This document shows, in pieces, positions 42,870 through 51,995 of a stretch of 64,000 nt of DNA. Location of the stretch: NCBI RefSeq assembly GCF_016863275.1, contig NZ_BOOO01000009.1, positions 124,001-188,000 of the forward strand, in the 5' to 3' direction. Position 1 is the stretch's first letter, and every line of letters begins with the position of its first letter. The notes under the pieces are model-generated. The model made no database searches and was not told the origin of the DNA. It was given only the letters and a program-made list of their open reading frames with translations. The translations under genes were made by a program, and so were the position numbers. The stretch comes from Planotetraspora mira. GTDB lineage: Bacteria; Actinomycetota; Actinomycetes; Streptosporangiales; Streptosporangiaceae.

Positions 42870-43880
42870 TCAACCGGTGGGCACCGGGGCGTCCGGGGCG
42901 ATCAGCTTCTCCTCGCGCAGTGCCGCCCAGAACGCCGCCGGGACCTTCTCCCCAAGCGCGGCGACGTCCTCGGCGACACGGCTCGGCCGTGAGGCGCCGG
43001 GTATGGCCGCCGCCGTGACGGGGTTGGCCAGGGAGAACTGCAGAGCCGCCGCCTTGATGGTGATGCCGTACTGCTCGGCGAGGGACTTGAGGCGCTCCAC
43101 CTTCGCGACGATGTCGGCAGGCGCCTTCTGGTACTCGAAGTGCGCCCCTCCCGCGAGGATTCCCGAGCTGTACGGCCCGCCCACGACGATGTCGACGCCC
43201 TGCTTGGCCGCGGCGGGGAACAGCCGCTGCAGAGCGCGCTCGTGGTCGAGGAGGGTGTAGCGGCCGGCCAGCAGGAAGGCGTCCGGCTTCGGCTCGTCGA
43301 GGTCCAGGGTCAGCTCGCACGGCTCGACGCGATTGACGCCCAGGCCCCAGCCCTTGATGACGCCTTCGTCGCGCAACTTCTGCAGGACGCGGAAGGCCCC
43401 GGTGCGGGCCAGGTCGAAGGCGGCCAGCCACTCGTCGCCCCAGAAGTCCGGGGAGACGTCGTGCACCCACACGATGTCGAGGCGGTCGGTGTTCAGGCGT
43501 TCGAGACTGTCGGCGATCGATCGACGGGCGCCGTCCGCACTGTAGTCGTAGACGATCTTGTTCGGGCGGCCGTGCTCGAACAGTCCGCCCTTCTCCCCGA
43601 GGTCACGGGCCGACGGATCCTCGGTCTCATCGAGGATGAGCCTGCCGACCTTGGTGCTCAGGACGTACTCGTCGCGAGGATGCGCGGCCAGAATCTCGCC
43701 GAGCCGGATCTCCGCCAGGCCCGCACCGTAGAAGGGAGCCGTGTCGAAGTAGCGGGTGCCCCTGTCCCAGGCGGCCTCGACGGTGGCCGCGGCCTCGTCG
43801 TCCGGGATGGCGCGGTACATGTTGCCCAGCGGCGCGGTGCCGAAGCCCAAAGGGCCGGGCAGGAAGGACCTGATGCCCAT
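42870..43880 (-). CDS. Aldo/keto reductase
   Basis: The protein has 336 residues of the AKR TIM barrel. The catalytic tyrosine is in RYFDTAPFYGAGLAE, with lysine in YVLSTKVGR and DRLDIVWVHD. It is NADPH dependent; the sugar, fucose-type or other carbonyl substrate is unknown. It is probably separate from the luciferase operon (86-base gap). The ATG at 43880 has AAGG nearby; longer starts lie in a G/C-rich leader. Confidence 0.92.
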   Translation of the reverse strand: MGIRSFLPGPLGFGTAPLGNMYRAIPDDEAAATVEAAWDRGTRYFDTAPFYGAGLAEIRLGEILAAHPRDEYVLSTKVGRLILDETEDPSARDLGEKGGLFEHGRPNKIVYDYSADGARRSIADSLERLNTDRLDIVWVHDVSPDFWGDEWLAAFDLARTGAFRVLQKLRDEGVIKGWGLGVNRVEPCELTLDLDEPKPDAFLLAGRYTLLDHERALQRLFPAAAKQGVDIVVGGPYSSGILAGGAHFEYQKAPADIVAKVERLKSLAEQYGITIKAAALQFSLANPVTAAAIPGASRPSRVAEDVAALGEKVPAAFWAALREEKLIAPDAPVPTG

Positions 43881-44054
43881 GGTGGTGAACCTTTCCGCAC
43901 GTTGAGAGGCTGGATGCCCCTTTCCACGTTCCATCCGCCTGCCCGTCCACGTGCGGACCCCTGATTCAGACTTTGCTCCGTCCTTGGCCTCATTTGAGCT
44001 CGTTTAGTCGCTTGATCTACGCCCGACGGGAACCAGAGGCGCGGACGCCGCCAC

Positions 44055-44501
44055 CTAGGGGAGCCCGGCCTGCGCGGTGAGGATCCCGAGCGCCTGCTGG
44101 AGCGCGGAGATCTGATCAGGAGTGAGGGCGGCCGTGAACTCCTCGTCGAGGGCGCGGGCCGCGGCCGCGCATTTGCCCAGCAGTTCACGGCCGTGCTCGG
44201 TGAGGGTGAGCACCTGCCGGCGCCGGTCCTGCGGATCGCGGACGCGCTGAATCGCCCCGAGTGCTTCGAGGTGGTCGGCCAGGGAGACCACGAGGCTGGG
44301 AGCGACACCCATCTTCGCGGCCAGGTCCTGCTGCGAGATGGCGGGGCCGAGGGAGAGCGCCGTCATCATCCCCGCGTGCTTCAGCTTGAGGTCATAGGCC
44401 TCGATCTTCTCCGCGAACCGCTCGCCGGCCAGCGAGCCCAGGGTCCCCAGCCGAAACACGACCGTCGCCGGCAACCCGGTCGCCCGCTTGACATCGTCCA
44501 T
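44055..44501 (-). CDS. MarR-family regulator
   Basis: The protein has 148 residues: AISQQDLAAKMGVAPSLVVS is the helix-turn-helix and HLEALGAIQRVRDPQDRRRQ the wing. It has long dimerisation helices at both ends. It is divergent from two small membrane proteins, with two dyads in the 60-base gap, which is a standard autoregulation layout. Confidence 0.92.
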   Translation of the reverse strand: MDDVKRATGLPATVVFRLGTLGSLAGERFAEKIEAYDLKLKHAGMMTALSLGPAISQQDLAAKMGVAPSLVVSLADHLEALGAIQRVRDPQDRRRQVLTLTEHGRELLGKCAAAARALDEEFTAALTPDQISALQQALGILTAQAGLP

Positions 44502-44507
44502 GAACGT

Positions 44508-44541
44508 AATGATACCTTCCCATTATCATTCAGAGTCTGAA
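44508..44541. promoter_or_regulatory. Two dyads in the MarR intergenic region
   Basis: AATGATA (44508-44514) and TATCATT (44524-44530) form one inverted repeat, and TTCAGA-G-TCTGAA (44529-44541) a second. GATAAT on the minus strand could be the -10 of the MarR gene. Either dyad could be the MarR operator. Confidence 0.6.
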
Positions 44542-44561
44542 CGATTCAGAGAGAGATTGAA

Positions 44562-44936
44562 TTGAGCACCTTCCTCACCGCTCACAACGTGATCGCCGTC
44601 GCCAACGGGGCCGTGGCGCTCTTGTCGGGGGTCTCCTCCGTGGCGGGCGTCATCAAGCCGGGGCTGGGACTGCCGAAGGGTGCGCCGATCACCGCCGGGG
44701 TCGACTTCTACGTCAGGGCGTACGCGGTCCGCGCCCTCCCACTCAGCGTGGTCGCGCTCGTGATGCTGGCGAGCGGGAGTTGGGCCGGGCTCGCCGCCAT
44801 GCTGATCGTCCTGGGCCTGGCTCAGGTCGGCGATTCGGTGCTCGGCGCCATGCGGCGCAACCTCGGGATGTTCCTCGGCCCAGCGGTGAGCGCCCTCATC
44901 CATCTGCTCTCAGCCGCGTGGATCATCACTCACTGA
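44562..44936 (+). CDS. Small membrane protein, DUF4267-like
   Basis: The protein has 124 residues and four helices: NVIAVANGAVALLSGVSSVAGV, then GVDFYVRAYAVRALPLSVVALVM and two more. The FYVRAYAVR segment resembles DUF4267 proteins. The start is a TTG with GAGAGA upstream, the only start that fits. It lies under the MarR operators and is probably its target. Confidence 0.72.
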   Translation: MSTFLTAHNVIAVANGAVALLSGVSSVAGVIKPGLGLPKGAPITAGVDFYVRAYAVRALPLSVVALVMLASGSWAGLAAMLIVLGLAQVGDSVLGAMRRNLGMFLGPAVSALIHLLSAAWIITH

Positions 44937-44955
44937 CCGGCCAAGGGAGCCTGAG

Positions 44956-45291
44956 ATGTTGTGGACCGCCGTCAAGGACGTCGACCTGTTAGTGGCCCTG
45001 CTCCTGGAGTTGGCCGTCTACGCCTCGGCCTGCTACTGGGGATTCACCCGTAGCGCCGACTGGCCGATCAAGCTGCTGGCCGGGCTCGGGACGCCGGCCG
45101 TCTTCGTCATCGTGTGGGCGCAGTTCGGCGCCCCGAGCGCGAGCCATCCGCTGCACGACCTCGCCCGTGCCGCGCTGGAGATCTGCTGGTACGGCGGCGG
45201 GGCGGCCGCCCTCGCCGCCTCCCGAGGCCGCCGCCCGGCGATCGTCTTCGTCGCCCTCTACCTCGTCAGCACCGTCATCCAGCACCTCTGA
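44956..45291 (+). CDS. YrdB/DUF2568-family membrane protein
   Basis: The protein has 111 residues in three or four helices with the family features LLELAVYASACYWGF, GLGTPAVFVIVWAQFGAPSA and LARAALEICWYGGG. Function is unknown. It follows the DUF4267-like gene after 19 bases, so they form one operon. Confidence 0.88.
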   Translation: MLWTAVKDVDLLVALLLELAVYASACYWGFTRSADWPIKLLAGLGTPAVFVIVWAQFGAPSASHPLHDLARAALEICWYGGGAAALAASRGRRPAIVFVALYLVSTVIQHL

Positions 45292-45301
45292 CCGCACACG
45301 A

Positions 45302-45335
45302 ACCCCGAGGCCAGTGGTCGGGAGTGACCTCGGGT
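45302..45335. terminator. Stem-loop between convergent genes
   Basis: ACCCCGAGG (45302-45310) pairs with CCTCGGGT (45328-45335). It lies between the YrdB gene and the converging TPR-like gene and can serve both strands. Confidence 0.6.
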
Positions 45336-45343
45336 CCCGCGGG

Positions 45344-46291
45344 TCACCCGCGTTTACGGGCCTCCGCCCGCATCTTCTGGAACATCTCAACCGGGTCGCC
45401 GTACATCTGCCACGGAGAGGACGTTATGGATTGCCCGATGATGTCGAAATGCTCTCGAGCCGCCGTGAAGTCACCAGAAAGACTGAACGCGAAGGCGAAC
45501 CAGTTATGCGAAACCTGCCCGCCGAGCCTCGGCCGGTAATCGGCATGCCGTACGGAATGGTTCGCGGCGGCGTGCAACTCGTCCCGCACCTTCGACCGGG
45601 TCATGTGGTTGTCCGGCCCGTTGCCGGACCAGAATTCGAAGTGGGCCACGGCGACCAGATGGCCGAGCGGGTTTCCCGGCGGCGATTTCGTGACCGCCTG
45701 GCGGGCGAAGGAGAACATGTCCTTGTCGCTGCCGAACCACTTGGCGCACAAACCCTGCAGCATCTGGTCGTGCGCGTATATGTGCAGGGGATGGCGGCGC
45801 GTCACCTCGTCGAAGCGCCGCCGCGCCTCAGGCTTTCCCAGTTCGAGCCCGCGAGCGGTGGTGACGAGGCCGGACCATGCGTCGACGTCGTCAGGATCCC
45901 GCCGGACGACGTCACGGAGATGGTCCTCCGCGACTTTCAGCCGTCGATGGAACTCACGGAACTGACGGGCCGTCGTCTGGGCTGAGCCCGCCCTCCCGCG
46001 TGCGTCCCACGCCCATTGGATGCCGTTCGCACCCTGCACCAGGACCGGAAGTGTCGTGTCCGGCTCGGCCGCGGTCCACTCGTCGATCCACTCCTGGACG
46101 CCGGGCGTCGTCTGACAGATGCCCAGATAGAAGGCCCGGTCGTCGGGGTCGGTGACCGTGTTCAAGAAGTCGCGGACCGACCGCCAGTCGCGTTTCTCCA
46201 ATGCCTCCCGGAGCCGTGACGCGTCCGCGTCTCCGAGGCATGGGTCGAGCACCGGTTTCCGGGAGATTTTCGATCGCAAAGCGGAGAACAC
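45344..46291 (-). CDS. TPR-like (DUF4034-type) protein
   Basis: This 315-residue soluble protein is mainly helical, with repeats of helix pairs (SRLREALEKRDWRSVRDFL; AEDHLRDVVRRDPDDVDAWS; ARRRFDEVTRRHPLHIYAHD). It resembles DUF4034 proteins. Function is unknown. The start is GTG at 46291 without a Shine-Dalgarno, but TAACAT six bases upstream suggests a leaderless transcript. A long inverted repeat sits just upstream. Confidence 0.72.
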   Translation of the reverse strand: MFSALRSKISRKPVLDPCLGDADASRLREALEKRDWRSVRDFLNTVTDPDDRAFYLGICQTTPGVQEWIDEWTAAEPDTTLPVLVQGANGIQWAWDARGRAGSAQTTARQFREFHRRLKVAEDHLRDVVRRDPDDVDAWSGLVTTARGLELGKPEARRRFDEVTRRHPLHIYAHDQMLQGLCAKWFGSDKDMFSFARQAVTKSPPGNPLGHLVAVAHFEFWSGNGPDNHMTRSKVRDELHAAANHSVRHADYRPRLGGQVSHNWFAFAFSLSGDFTAAREHFDIIGQSITSSPWQMYGDPVEMFQKMRAEARKRG

Positions 46292-46298
46292 GCCGATA

Positions 46299-46341
46299 TG
46301 TTACATAAGTGCACAATGTTGCTTTTGTGGCTGATGTAACA
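46299..46341. promoter_or_regulatory. Perfect 8-bp inverted repeat TGTTACAT/ATGTAACA
   Basis: TGTTACAT (46299-46306) and ATGTAACA (46334-46341) have centres 35 bp apart and straddle the promoter of the TPR-like gene. TGT-N-ACA-type half sites are typical of GntR-family regulators, but no such gene is next to it. Confidence 0.5.
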
Positions 46342-46451
46342 ATAGCGCGTCCTTCGGTCGTACGGCCGGTTAACACCGCCGCAGCTCCCGCTTAGTCACG
46401 CCGGCTGCCGCAGCGCCGCTTCCCATTGCCGCGACCGAATACGGAGGAACA

Positions 46452-48125
46452 GTGAACATCGAGCGTGCCGAGATCGACGGGATACCGGTCGTCTGGACGC
46501 CATCGGGCGACAAGCTGACCGCGGGCCTGGCGTTCCGTGTGGGACGCGCGGACGAGGTTCTCGCGCGAGCGGGCATCACCCACCTGATCGAACACCTCGC
46601 GCTCTACCCGGTCGGCCAGGCCGAGCATCACTACAACGGCCAGGTGGACGCGACCACCACGCTGTTCTTCACGCACGGCGAGGCCGAGGAGATCGTGACC
46701 TTCTTCGATGTCGTCTGCGGAGCCCTTCGTGACCTGCCGCTGGAGCGCCTGCCGGTGGAACGTGGCATCCTGCGCACCGAGGCGGCCGGACAGTCGCGCG
46801 GAGTGATCAACCGGTTCCTGATGTGGCGATACGGCGCGCAGAACTACGGTCTTCCGGCCTACGACCAACTCGGCCTGGACGAAATCACCCCCGACGAGCT
46901 GACCGGCTGGGCGAGGCGATGGTTCACACGCGGCAACGCGGTCTTCTGGGTCGCCGGGGGTCCGCCGCCCGCCGGGCTGCGACTGGACCTGCCCGACGGG
47001 CCCCGCATGCCCGTCCCGGCCGCGAGCGATCTGCTGATCCGCACGCCGTCGTTCTTCCCCGGCGCCGCCGACGGCATCGGCCTGCACTCGGTGGTCACCC
47101 GTTCCGCCGCCGCGGCCGTGTACGGCCAGGCGCTGGAGCGGCGGCTGACGCGCACGCTGCGGCACGAACGCGGGCTCACCTACACGCCCGCGATCGGCTA
47201 CCACCCGCGCGAGGCCAATACGGCTGAGCTGATCGCCTGGGCGGACGGGCAACCGGAGCAGATGCCCGCACTGATCGAGGCGTTCCTGGCGGAACTCGAC
47301 AGACCTTTCACCGAGGACGAGTTGTCCGCGGCCACGGACGCCGTTCGCACCCAACGGAAGGAGCCCGGCGCCGAGGTCGGCATGATCGCGACCACGGCAT
47401 GGGACGTCCTGCACGGAAGGGAGTGGAAAGATCCCGAGGACCGTGCCCGTGAACTCGACGCGGTCACCCTCGACTCACTGAACACCGTGGCGACGGAGGT
47501 GACGGCCAACGCCCTGCTTCACGCGCCGCATGGGCATCCGATCCCTTACAAGCGCTTCGCCCTGGCCCCGGCCAGCTCTCAGCCATGGGTGGAGGGCGTC
47601 ACCCATCTGCCGGTGGATCACCCGGTCGATCCGTCCCGCTTGGTCATCGGCCCAAAGGGCGTCTCGTTGTTCGCCGCCGACGACGAGTGGACCGTGCGGT
47701 TCACCGCGGTCGCCGCGATGCTCAGCCGGCCCGACGGAGCGCGGACGCTGATCGGACTCGACGGCGTGAGCCTCTCGATCGAACCGAAGTTGTGGCGGAA
47801 CCCGGCCGTTCTCATCGAGCGGATCGACGCCGCCGTGCCCGCCTCCCTCGTCGTCCACATGCCCGCCCGGGACGACAAGGAGATCCCGAAGCCGCGCACC
47901 CGGTGGCATCAGCGCGCCTGGGCACACGTGCGAGTTCTCCCGCGCCGCGCCCTCGGCCTTCTCACCCTCACACGTCTCACCGGGAGGGCTCGCCGTATCG
48001 CCATAGGGCTGCTGGTCGTCGCCGCGCTCGCCCTGCTGGTGATCTCGGCGCCCGCGCAGTCGCCCGCAGTCCTCGCGATCTCCTTGGCGGTGCTGATCAG
48101 ATCCAGGAGGCGCCGGCGCTTCTGA
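46452..48125 (+). CDS. M16-family (insulinase-like) peptidase with C-terminal membrane helix
   Basis: The protein has 557 residues. The inverted zinc motif is HLIEH (His44, Glu47, His48), and a downstream glutamate in ILRTEAAG (Glu110) is a candidate third ligand. The first 220 residues form the M16 catalytic domain and the middle its inactive partner domain. Residues about 515-550 form one or two membrane helices (IAIGLLVVAALALLVIS), so the protein is anchored. The GTG at 46452 follows GGAGGAAC. A single-chain anchored M16 is unusual. Confidence 0.8.
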   Translation: MNIERAEIDGIPVVWTPSGDKLTAGLAFRVGRADEVLARAGITHLIEHLALYPVGQAEHHYNGQVDATTTLFFTHGEAEEIVTFFDVVCGALRDLPLERLPVERGILRTEAAGQSRGVINRFLMWRYGAQNYGLPAYDQLGLDEITPDELTGWARRWFTRGNAVFWVAGGPPPAGLRLDLPDGPRMPVPAASDLLIRTPSFFPGAADGIGLHSVVTRSAAAAVYGQALERRLTRTLRHERGLTYTPAIGYHPREANTAELIAWADGQPEQMPALIEAFLAELDRPFTEDELSAATDAVRTQRKEPGAEVGMIATTAWDVLHGREWKDPEDRARELDAVTLDSLNTVATEVTANALLHAPHGHPIPYKRFALAPASSQPWVEGVTHLPVDHPVDPSRLVIGPKGVSLFAADDEWTVRFTAVAAMLSRPDGARTLIGLDGVSLSIEPKLWRNPAVLIERIDAAVPASLVVHMPARDDKEIPKPRTRWHQRAWAHVRVLPRRALGLLTLTRLTGRARRIAIGLLVVAALALLVISAPAQSPAVLAISLAVLIRSRRRRRF

Positions 48126-48251
48126 CCGCGACGGTGACGGCCGTCGGCACGTCGAACCCGAACGGCAGCTGCGCGAGCCCCCAGCCGACCACGATGACGA
48201 CCGTCGCCGGCCAGAGCGACATCTGTCAGTCAGGCCGGCGATCACCGGGTC

Positions 48252-48542
48252 TCAGCGCTCGTCGACGACCTGGCCGTTCAGGGCGGTGGCGTCCTTGGTG
48301 AGGGCCATGGCCAGCGGCGCCTCCGGGAAGGTGGGGAGGGCGGCGAGCGCGGCGCCCAACTGCTCGGCGGTCTCCCAGTGCCAGGTGTCGGTGTAGGTGC
48401 CGTCCTCGAGCTGGATGAGCACGACGTGGGTGAGCCCGGGATGTCCCTCCCGGACGGTCGCGATCAGCGAGCTCCGGCGGGCCACGAACTCCTCCAGGTC
48501 GGCGTCGGCGATGGAGTAGCGATGCGAGCGGACGGCGGACAT
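48252..48542 (-). CDS. Small dimeric alpha/beta-barrel-like protein
   Basis: The protein has 96 residues: VRSHRYSIADADLEEFVARR, HVVLIQLEDGTYTDTWHWET, then a Pro-rich end. It resembles small ABM-like proteins. ATG 48542 follows GAAGGAG. It lies 89 bases after the AhpD gene on the same strand, probably one operon. Confidence 0.72.
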   Translation of the reverse strand: MSAVRSHRYSIADADLEEFVARRSSLIATVREGHPGLTHVVLIQLEDGTYTDTWHWETAEQLGAALAALPTFPEAPLAMALTKDATALNGQVVDER

Positions 48543-48631
48543 GTCGGTGTCTCCTTCTGCGCGTGGGCGTGCGCGTGCGCGTGCGTGAACGGGGTCGGGG
48601 GTGGGCGGGGGGTCAGGGTCGGCGGCGGGGA

Positions 48632-49084
48632 TTACCAGCTGCCGGCGATCTGCCGGATCGGGGCGTTCAGGCGGTTGAAGAGGTTGGTGACGGCGGTCAT
48701 CAGCAGGATCGAGGCCAGCTGCTGCTCGTCGAAGTGGTCGGCGGCGTTGTTCCAGACCTCGTCGGAGACGGCGTCGGCGTGGTCGGCCAGCCGGGTCGAG
48801 GCCTCGGCCAGCTCCAGCGCCGCCCGCTCGGTGTCGGTGTAGTACGGGGCCTCGCGCCAGGCGGTGACCAGGCCGATGCGCTCGTCGCTCTCGCCGAGCT
48901 TGCGCAGGCTCTTCAGGCCGGCGTCGACGCAGAAGCTGCAGCCGTTGATCTGGCTGACCCGCAGATGGATCATCTCCATGAGCTCCTGGGGGAGACCCTG
49001 CGACTGAGCGGCCTTCATCAGCTCCTGGATCGGCTGAATCGCGGCGGGGATGATCGTGGCGGGGTTCTTCATCCGGGCTTCCAT
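48632..49084 (-). CDS. AhpD-like carboxymuconolactone decarboxylase family protein
   Basis: The protein has 150 residues. The redox motif is GCSFCVDAGLKSLRK (CxxC). The rest matches the CMD/AhpD fold, close to the protein at 15341-15814 (LRVSQINGC, TAWREAPYYTDTERAALELAEASTRLAD). Probably peroxidase or thiol-related. No ECF41 promoter lies upstream. It is divergent from a SARP-like regulator at 49179, which may control it. Confidence 0.92.
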   Translation of the reverse strand: MEARMKNPATIIPAAIQPIQELMKAAQSQGLPQELMEMIHLRVSQINGCSFCVDAGLKSLRKLGESDERIGLVTAWREAPYYTDTERAALELAEASTRLADHADAVSDEVWNNAADHFDEQQLASILLMTAVTNLFNRLNAPIRQIAGSW

Positions 49085-49178
49085 TGCGTTTCCTTCGTCT
49101 CGGTTCGTGTGAGATCAGATTGACTGCCCGGATTGATAGATTCGCTATGCGCGCGCGATGCGTGGTGATGGAGGAACG

Positions 49179-51995
49179 ATGCTGCGCTTCACCCTGCTCG
49201 GCCCCATCCAGATGATCGTCGACGGTGAGCCGCTGACGGGCATCGCCCCACGTCACCGGGCCGTTCTGGCCTACCTCCTACTCAATGCCGGCCGGGTGAT
49301 CAGCATCGAGCGGCTGATCGACGCGATGTGGGGCTACGACCGGCCCGACACCGCCCGATCGCAGATCCATGCCTCGATCACCGCGATCCGCAAGGTGCTG
49401 CGCGGTGCGGGAGCCGTACGGCTCCTCGAGACGCGTGCCGGCGGCTACGTCGCGCAGCCGGAGCCCGGGCAGGTCGACGCGCAGGAGTTCACCGAGCTGG
49501 TAGCCGCCGGTGAGCTGCGCAAAGCCCTGGATCTGTGGAGCGGCGAGGCACTGGAGGACGTGCACGCGCATTACGTCACCGGCGTCCGGGAGCTCTGGAA
49601 CGACCGGCGGCTGTCGGCGTACGAGCGTCTGGTGGAGGGCGAGCTCGCCGCCGGGCGGCACGGCGATCTGCTCGCCGAACTCGCCGCCCAGGTGACCGCC
49701 GACCCGCTCCGCGAGAAGCTCAACGGCCACCTCGTCCTGGCCCTGCACCGCGCGGGGCGGCAGGCCGACGCCCTGGCCGCGGCGCGTTCTTACCGTACGG
49801 CTCTCGCCGACGAACAGGGCCTCGACCCCGGGCACGCCTTCACGGAGTTGGAGCAGGCGGTCCTGGCGGACGATCCGGCCTTACGCCTGGCCGACGCGGC
49901 CCCGGTGAGTTCCGGCCCGCCGCGTCGCTCCACCTTCCTGCCCTACGACATCCCCGATTTCTCCGGACGGACCGCCGAGCTGGAGCGGCTCGTGGGCGAG
50001 CACCACGGGTCGGCGGTCGTCACGATCGACGGCATGGCCGGGATCGGCAAGACCACGCTCGCCGTCCACGTTGCCCACCGGCTGGCCGCCCGCCATCCGG
50101 ACGGCCAACTCTTCATCGACCTGCAGGCCCACACCGCAGGCAGGGCGCCAATCGACGCCGCCGCCGCGCTGGAGGCCCTCCTCCGCCAGCTCGGGGTGCC
50201 CGCCGACCGCATCCCGGTCACACTGGTCGAGCGGAGCGCCCTCTGGCGCGCCGAGCTGGCCGGTCGCCGCGTGCTCGCCGTACTGGACAACGCCTTCGAC
50301 GCCGAGCACGTGCGTCCCCTGCTGCCGGGGCACTCCGACACCCTCGTCCTGATCACCAGCAGGCGGCGGCTCGTCGACCTGGACGGCGCCCACGCGCTGT
50401 CGGTCGACGTGCTGGGCGAGGAGGACGCCGCCGAGCTGTTCGAGCGGATCGTGGGCGAACGCGCTCACCACGAGCCGGACGCCGTGCGCGAGGTGCTGCG
50501 GCTGTGCGGGCACCTCCCGCTCGCCATACGGATCTCGGCTGCCCGCCTCCAGCACCGCCCACGCTGGACCGTGTCCTACCTGGCGGGCCGACTGCAAGAC
50601 CATCGCCGGCTCCTGGACGGAGTTTCGGCGGCCTTCGCCCTCTCCTACGAGCAACTTGACGAGGCCGAGCAGCGCATGTTCCGCCTGCTCGGGCTGGCGC
50701 CCGGGCGCGACATCGACCCGTACGGCGCGGCCGCGCTGGCCGGGATCGCGCAGGACGAGGCGGAGGAGCTCCTCGAAGGCCTCCTCGACGCCCACATGCT
50801 CCTGCAGCTCGAACCCGGCCGTTACACCTTCCACGACCTGCTCCGCGAGCACGCGCGCTCGCTCGCCGAGGACGACGACGCCGTCCTGCGGCTGCTCACC
50901 TACTACCTGCACCGCTCCCGCGCCGCGATGGACCAGCTCTTCCCCGACAGCCTCAGCCAGCGCGAAGGCATCCCCCAGCCGACCGCCCCGATCGCGCCCA
51001 TCCGCGACGCCGAACAGGCGATCGCCTGGCTGGACACCGAACGCTCCAACATCATCGCGACCGCCGTCCACGGACCCGAGATCTGCCTGGGCATGCTGGC
51101 CCTGACGATGCGCCCCTATCTCGACCGGCAGGCACACCACGACGACGCGCTCACGCTCCACACCCTGGCGCTCCAGCGCAGCCGCAAGCTCGGCCACCTC
51201 CACCGCGAGTTCGAGGAGCGAGCGCTCGCCGACCTGGCGTGGACCTACTGGCGGCTCGGTGAGTACGAGCAGGCCGAGGAGCACGCCCACCAGGCCCTGG
51301 AGGCGTGCGAGCAGGCCGACCAACGGGCCCGGGCACTGCTCACGCTGGGCAACGTGGCCCTGCGCCGGCGGCAGGACACGCAATCGGAGCAGTACCTCAA
51401 GCAGGCACTCGACCTCACCAGGATCGGCGCCGACACCTGGGGCGAGGCCCACGTGCTCGGCATCCTCGCCCTCGTGCTCGACCGGGCCGCCCGTCCGGAG
51501 GAGGCCCGGCGCCATCTCGACCTGGCGCTGGCGCTCCACCGCAAGGTCGGCAACCCGGCCGGGGAGGCGGCGATCCTCAATCACCTCGGCGTCGTCCTCC
51601 GGCACCAAGGCGAGCTCGCTCAGGCACGCACCCGCCACGAGCAGGCCGCGGCCGTCTACCGCAAGCTCGGCAACACCACCGACGAGGCGGCCGCACTCAA
51701 CGGGCTGGCCGAGGCGGCGGACGACCCGGTTCGGGCGATCGAGGAGCACACGGCCGCGCTCGCACTCGCCGACCTGACGCGCAACCGGCCGGAGCAGGCG
51801 CGTGCTCACGACGGGCTGGCGCGCGCCCACCTCGCACTCGGGCACTCAGAGCAGGCTTGTGAGGATGGGCGGCTGGCCCTCGGCCTTTACGGAGAGCTCG
51901 GTGTTCCGGAGGCCGAGGAGGTCCGCACCTTCCTGGAGCATGCCGGAGAGTCCGCAAGCCAGGGCAGTCCTCACCCTGTGAATCACCGGGATTAG
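49179..51995 (+). CDS. SARP-type regulator with NB-ARC and TPR domains (AfsR-like)
   Basis: The protein has 938 residues. It has a winged helix (MLRFTLLGPIQMIVDGEPL), then a BTAD domain (about 95-240), NB-ARC with P-loop GMAGIGKTT (about 284-292) and Walker B VLAVLDN, then a TPR array (about 620-930) in which LGHLHREFEERALADLAWTY is one repeat. Such AfsR-like regulators integrate signals and activate specific operons. The ATG at 49179 follows GGAGGA. It is divergent from the AhpD operon. Confidence 0.92.
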   Translation: MLRFTLLGPIQMIVDGEPLTGIAPRHRAVLAYLLLNAGRVISIERLIDAMWGYDRPDTARSQIHASITAIRKVLRGAGAVRLLETRAGGYVAQPEPGQVDAQEFTELVAAGELRKALDLWSGEALEDVHAHYVTGVRELWNDRRLSAYERLVEGELAAGRHGDLLAELAAQVTADPLREKLNGHLVLALHRAGRQADALAAARSYRTALADEQGLDPGHAFTELEQAVLADDPALRLADAAPVSSGPPRRSTFLPYDIPDFSGRTAELERLVGEHHGSAVVTIDGMAGIGKTTLAVHVAHRLAARHPDGQLFIDLQAHTAGRAPIDAAAALEALLRQLGVPADRIPVTLVERSALWRAELAGRRVLAVLDNAFDAEHVRPLLPGHSDTLVLITSRRRLVDLDGAHALSVDVLGEEDAAELFERIVGERAHHEPDAVREVLRLCGHLPLAIRISAARLQHRPRWTVSYLAGRLQDHRRLLDGVSAAFALSYEQLDEAEQRMFRLLGLAPGRDIDPYGAAALAGIAQDEAEELLEGLLDAHMLLQLEPGRYTFHDLLREHARSLAEDDDAVLRLLTYYLHRSRAAMDQLFPDSLSQREGIPQPTAPIAPIRDAEQAIAWLDTERSNIIATAVHGPEICLGMLALTMRPYLDRQAHHDDALTLHTLALQRSRKLGHLHREFEERALADLAWTYWRLGEYEQAEEHAHQALEACEQADQRARALLTLGNVALRRRQDTQSEQYLKQALDLTRIGADTWGEAHVLGILALVLDRAARPEEARRHLDLALALHRKVGNPAGEAAILNHLGVVLRHQGELAQARTRHEQAAAVYRKLGNTTDEAAALNGLAEAADDPVRAIEEHTAALALADLTRNRPEQARAHDGLARAHLALGHSEQACEDGRLALGLYGELGVPEAEEVRTFLEHAGESASQGSPHPVNHRD

